Of a DNA stretch of 12,545 nt, positions 10,206-12,545 are shown in pieces. The notes under the pieces were generated by a model. That model was given only the letters and a program-made list of their open reading frames with translations, was not told the origin of the DNA and made no database searches. Source of the stretch: STC-74 sp031423995 (GTDB lineage: Bacteria; Patescibacteriota; Gracilibacteria; BD1-5; UBA2023); assembly GCA_031423995.1 (NCBI GenBank), contig JANPGO010000062.1, positions 1 to 12,545 of the forward strand. The letters are read 5' to 3'. The translations under genes and the position numbers were made by a program. Each line of letters begins with the position of its first letter. Position 1 is the first letter of the stretch.

Positions 10206-10240
10206 CTAGAATCAGATTGTTTACATGATTTTTTTTTGAA
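10206..10240 (+). terminator. Weak candidate terminator after the methyltransferase
   Basis: AATCA pairs with TGATT around an 11-nt loop and runs straight into a stretch of T residues (to about 10238). The stem is short and AT-rich. A second possible fold pairs AATACTCTT with AAGAGTTATT just downstream and could serve the convergent ABC-F gene. Confidence 0.35.
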
Positions 10241-10265
10241 TACTCTTTCGTTTTTTTAAGAGTTA

Positions 10266-11765
10266 TTATTCTAACTCCAAATACTCATCGATCCTCACCT
10301 GCCACACGAACTCATCGATATGGGAGACGAGGATCATAGTTCCCTCATATTCATCGAGGGCTTTTGCTATTACTGGTAAGTGACGGAAGTTGATATGATT
10401 GGTTGGCTCGTCGAGGATGAGGAGTCCTGGCTTCTCGAGGGCGAGCTTCGCGAACATGACGAGACCTTTTTGTCCCTCAGAGAGTGCTCCGATCGGAGTT
10501 GCCATGAGTTCTCCCGTGATGAGGAATCCACTCGCAAATGATCGGAGATCTTTATCGAGTGCCTTCCGATCCGATGCTTCGAAGAGACAATCATAGACCT
10601 TCTGAGAGAAGTCCAGATTCGAGAAGTCCTGTCGGTAGTAGCCAATCTTCACATTATCGCCGATTTTGACACCTTTCGCTGTACGATTCACGATCGACTC
10701 GAGGAGAGTCGATTTCCCGATCCCGTTCGGTCCTGAGAGGAGGAGGTGACGATTCTTCCCGAGAGAGACATCGACCTGCATCTCTTCTGGATGATGGTGA
10801 CGGATGACCTGGAGGCTCGAGATCTGGACGATCTGTCCACCGATTCCTTCCTGATTCGATATTTTGAAGTCGCGTATCGTCTTATCTTCACGTCGAACAT
10901 CTCCTTTATTGGCTTCCATTTCTTCGGCTTTTTCGACCATTTTCTTTGCAACAGCTCGGAGTTTGCCTCACTTGTGGGCGAAGACGTTGGCCTGATCCTT
11001 ATTGGCTTGGATTTCTTTCTCGAGACGAGTATTTTCCCGATTCTGAGATTCGATACTTCGCTCGACCTGTTCGACGGCATCATGATAGTTTCCCACGAAT
11101 TGTTCTACCTTTCTCGTCCAGATATCGAGGTAGAGGATACCATCCGTGAAGCTATTCAGGAACTCAGCGTCATGGGAGATCACGAGAACCGTCTTGGTAT
11201 AGTTCTGGAGGAATGATGTCATATGCCAGATCCCTCATGCATCGAGATTGTTCGTCGGCTCATCGAGGAGGAGAATATCTGGATCCTGGATGAGGGCACC
11301 TGCGAGGAGGAGGCGAGCCTGCTGCCCACCAGAGAAGCTCTTGATCGTGCGCTCGAGGAACTTCGAGAAGACTTGCTCCTTCGTCATAGCAGAACCAGCA
11401 GGAACGGCAGGAACGAAATCGACTGCATCGAGGACTTCACGGATGTCTCGGTCGATATTGTGGGCATCAGAGCGAGAATACTTGCGGAAGTAGTCTGCAA
11501 CGGTGAGTTCCTTGTCTTCTGGATGCATGACCTGACGTGCAATCGCGATATGCTTACCATTCGTCACGAGGATACGTCCTTCCTGAGGCTTGAGTTCTCC
11601 GGTGATCATCTTGAAGATCATGGATTTCCCTGCGCCATTCTGCCCCATGAGGGTGATCTTGGAGCCTTCACGGACAGAGAATGATGACTCTTCGAGGAGC
11701 CACTTCGGAGCCATATGGCCGAAGGTTACTTCGTCGAAACGGATAATGACGTCTCAGGTAGCCAT
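10266..11765 (-). CDS. ABC-F family ATPase (ribosome-associated type)
   Basis: A 499-aa protein with two ABC cassettes and no membrane segments, the ABC-F layout. Domain 1 has Walker A GQNGAGKS (41-48), signature SFSGGQQ and Walker B with DEPTNNLD (168-175). A charged helical linker of the P-site-tRNA-contacting type spans about 215-300. Domain 2 has Walker A GPNGIGKS (345-352), signature LSEGQ (428-432) and DEPTNHINF (452-460). Three TGA codons (11754-11756, 11235-11237, 10968-10970) are read as Gly4, Gly177 and Gly266 and join pieces the standard code separates. ATG 11765 gives MATGDVIIRFDEVTF, the expected first strand; the ATG at 11714 would delete it. No Shine-Dalgarno is seen. ABC-F proteins act on the ribosome in translation quality control or antibiotic protection; I cannot assign a subfamily. 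Confidence 0.93.
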
Positions 11766-11899
11766 AGAAAATAATTAATAATTATGAATGAATAATGAAA
11801 AATGAATGTAACGAGGAAACATTTCTACATTTTTCTGCGTACTTTTTCGGGCGAATTGTATAGAAAAATACAGAAAAACCAAATGGAAAGAACATTTTT

Positions 11900-11928
11900 T
11901 TGACCAGAGAAAAAAAGAAGAGTAGAGT
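11900..11928 (+). promoter_or_regulatory. Candidate promoter for the 99-aa gene
   Basis: TTGACC (11900-11905) and TAGAGT (11923-11928) are spaced by 17 nt, about 82 nt before the ATG at 12011. The -10 box matches consensus at four of six positions, so this is tentative. Confidence 0.3.
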
Positions 11929-12010
11929 GGATGAATAATAAATACAGAATATTGATAGACATTGAGTTTCATTAAATTCATCACATCTTGATAGATCATT
12001 GCGTTGAATA

Positions 12011-12310
12011 ATGACTCATTCAAGAATTGAAGATCTTGTTGATGCATATATTGTATCTAAACAGGAATATATTATTGTTGATGTGGCGCCGAATGGTACA
12101 ACAAATAGAAAACTGTGACTCTGAGAGTATATTCGAGGGAATTGTGAGGTCATCTTTTGAAAGATAACGCATGGATATAAAGTATATAATCCCCAGTGAA
12201 TACTTATTTTTGAATATCAGTGATGAATCTCTCAAGAGAATTTTGCTATACTAGGTATTTGCCCAGCTAAGGTAGATTCTCTTCTTTCATGAAAAGGATT
12301 GATTCACTAG
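12011..12310 (+). CDS. Unrecognised 99-aa protein, seven UGA-coded glycines
   Basis: With UGA = Gly the frame runs MTHSRIEDLVDAYIVSKQEY... to TAG at 12308-12310. TGA codons supply Gly36, 38, 50, 63, 71, 72 and 94, against five GGN glycines. The sequence looks like a small folded beta-rich domain: an N-terminal helix (about 5-20), then strands YIIVDVAPNG, EYIRGNCEVIFGKITHGYKVYN and GILIFEYQGG. There is no signal peptide or membrane segment, and I do not recognise a family. The frame is open upstream to 11942 but has no better start codon; ATG 12011 lacks a Shine-Dalgarno, as do most genes here. Base composition is AT-rich like the methyltransferase. Support for coding rests on an open frame rich in TGA glycines and protein-like composition; no homology was identified. 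Confidence 0.7.
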
Positions 12311-12333
12311 GTATAATAAACTAAAAATTATAT

Positions 12334-12362
12334 TTGACAATAACGAGAGAGAGAGTTATACT
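12334..12362 (+). promoter_or_regulatory. Near-consensus sigma-70 promoter with an inverted repeat in its spacer
   Basis: TTGACA (12334-12339), a 17-nt spacer and TATACT (12357-12362) make the best promoter in the window. The expected transcript start is near 12369. ATAAC (12340-12344) and GTTAT (12355-12359) form an inverted repeat around GAGAGAGAGA, placed where a repressor would block RNA polymerase. Confidence 0.75.
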
Positions 12363-12400
12363 GAGAAGGTATTATTTCTCTAAAGTTATAAAATATGAAT

Positions 12401-12411
12401 CCTAATTTAGG
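12401..12411. promoter_or_regulatory. 11-nt palindrome in the leader
   Basis: CCTAA and TTAGG surround a single T, about 32 nt after the predicted transcript start. It may be a protein site or chance. Confidence 0.25.
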
Positions 12412-12422
12412 GAAACACCGAA

Positions 12423-12474
12423 AAATATACTGTAAGAGAGAGATTCACACGAATCTCTCTCTTACAGTATATTT
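12423..12474 (+). ncRNA. Perfect 24-bp hairpin in a transcribed leader or small RNA
   Basis: The arms 12423-12446 and 12451-12474 are exact reverse complements around the 4-nt loop ACAC. The centre pairs AGAGAGAGATTC with GAATCTCTCTCT. It starts about 54 nt after the transcript start predicted from the promoter at 12334-12362. No T-tract follows, so it does not look like an intrinsic terminator. As RNA it would be an uninterrupted duplex long enough for RNase III. Whether it is a leader element, a small RNA or the end of a mobile or palindromic repeat is not settled. Confidence 0.6.
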
Positions 12475-12499
12475 ACTGACCCAAGAGTATTAATAAATG

Positions 12500-12526
12500 G
12501 AGAATACGAGGGGATATTCGTATCTC
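12500..12526 (+). promoter_or_regulatory. Second, smaller leader hairpin
   Basis: ATACGA (12504-12509) pairs with TCGTAT (12518-12523) around an 8-nt G-rich loop. With one bulged A, an outer GAG (12500-12502) pairs with CTC (12524-12526). It lies 14 nt before an ATG at 12541-12543 that could be the next start codon, though no Shine-Dalgarno is obvious. Confidence 0.4.
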
Positions 12527-12545
12527 ATTTCTCTATTTTTATGCC

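Noticed and set aside
10746..11684. Long plus-strand frames opposite the ABC-F gene
   Set aside because: They are shadows of the ABC-F coding strand; their translations are charged and low in protein-like character.
11775..12235. Minus-strand frames over the spacer and the 99-aa gene
   Set aside because: AT-rich translations without domains; the overlapping plus-strand 99-aa frame is the better candidate.
1..12310. UGA read as tryptophan, selenocysteine or by readthrough
   Set aside because: Conserved motif positions (GKGAKYT, DLGCGDG, the dehydrogenase Gly pair) require glycine, and tandem TGAs exclude rare readthrough or selenocysteine insertion.
12423..12474. The 24-bp hairpin as an intrinsic terminator
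   Set aside because: No T-tract follows the stem, no gene end lies just before it, and it is downstream of a strong promoter.
12395..12493. A 32-codon frame starting MNPNLGKHRK
   Set aside because: It runs through both arms of the perfect hairpin, so its sequence is dictated by the palindrome; no ribosome site and no recognisable protein.

Overview
The window only makes sense if UGA is read as glycine (genetic code 25). Under the standard code most genes here fall apart. Read as Gly, six UGA-containing genes become intact, and the UGAs land on family-invariant glycines: motif I of a methyltransferase, the GKGAKYT motif of a GIY-YIG protein, and the glycine pair of a beta-hydroxyacid dehydrogenase. 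Every gene whose end is visible stops at TAA or TAG, never TGA. This points to Candidatus Gracilibacteria (BD1-5) or Absconditabacteria (SR1). I cannot separate the two from this window.

Layout. 1-511 (+): 3' part of a 3-hydroxyisobutyrate-dehydrogenase-like oxidoreductase. 512-814: AT-rich spacer with a REP-like remnant and a 17-bp palindrome just before the next start. 815-8017 (+): one giant gene of about 2400 codons with some 27 in-frame UGA codons. It encodes a secreted protein made of a signal peptide, about ten DUF11-like Ig-type repeats, a Gly/Pro linker, an LPQTG motif and a complete C-terminal sortase domain. 8018-8045: bidirectional terminator shared with a convergent gene. 8029-8280 (-): GIY-YIG protein. 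8341-9141 (-): DUF817/YoaT-like membrane protein, preceded in an operon by an unrecognised gene, 9143-9484 (-). 9643-10197 (+): class I SAM methyltransferase with nine UGA codons. 10266-11765 (-): ABC-F ATPase. 12011-12310 (+): unrecognised 99-aa protein with seven UGA codons. 12334-12545: a near-consensus promoter containing an inverted repeat, then a perfect 24-bp hairpin and a second hairpin, probably the leader of a gene that begins at or beyond the window end.

Two composition classes are visible. The giant gene and the ABC-F gene are richer in G+C and code Gly mainly by GGN. The methyltransferase and the 99-aa gene are AT-rich and use UGA for more than half of their glycines.

The most notable element is the giant protein, which appears to carry a surface stalk, a candidate sorting motif and the sortase itself in one chain. 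The other genes look like separate housekeeping or orphan units and not partners of it.
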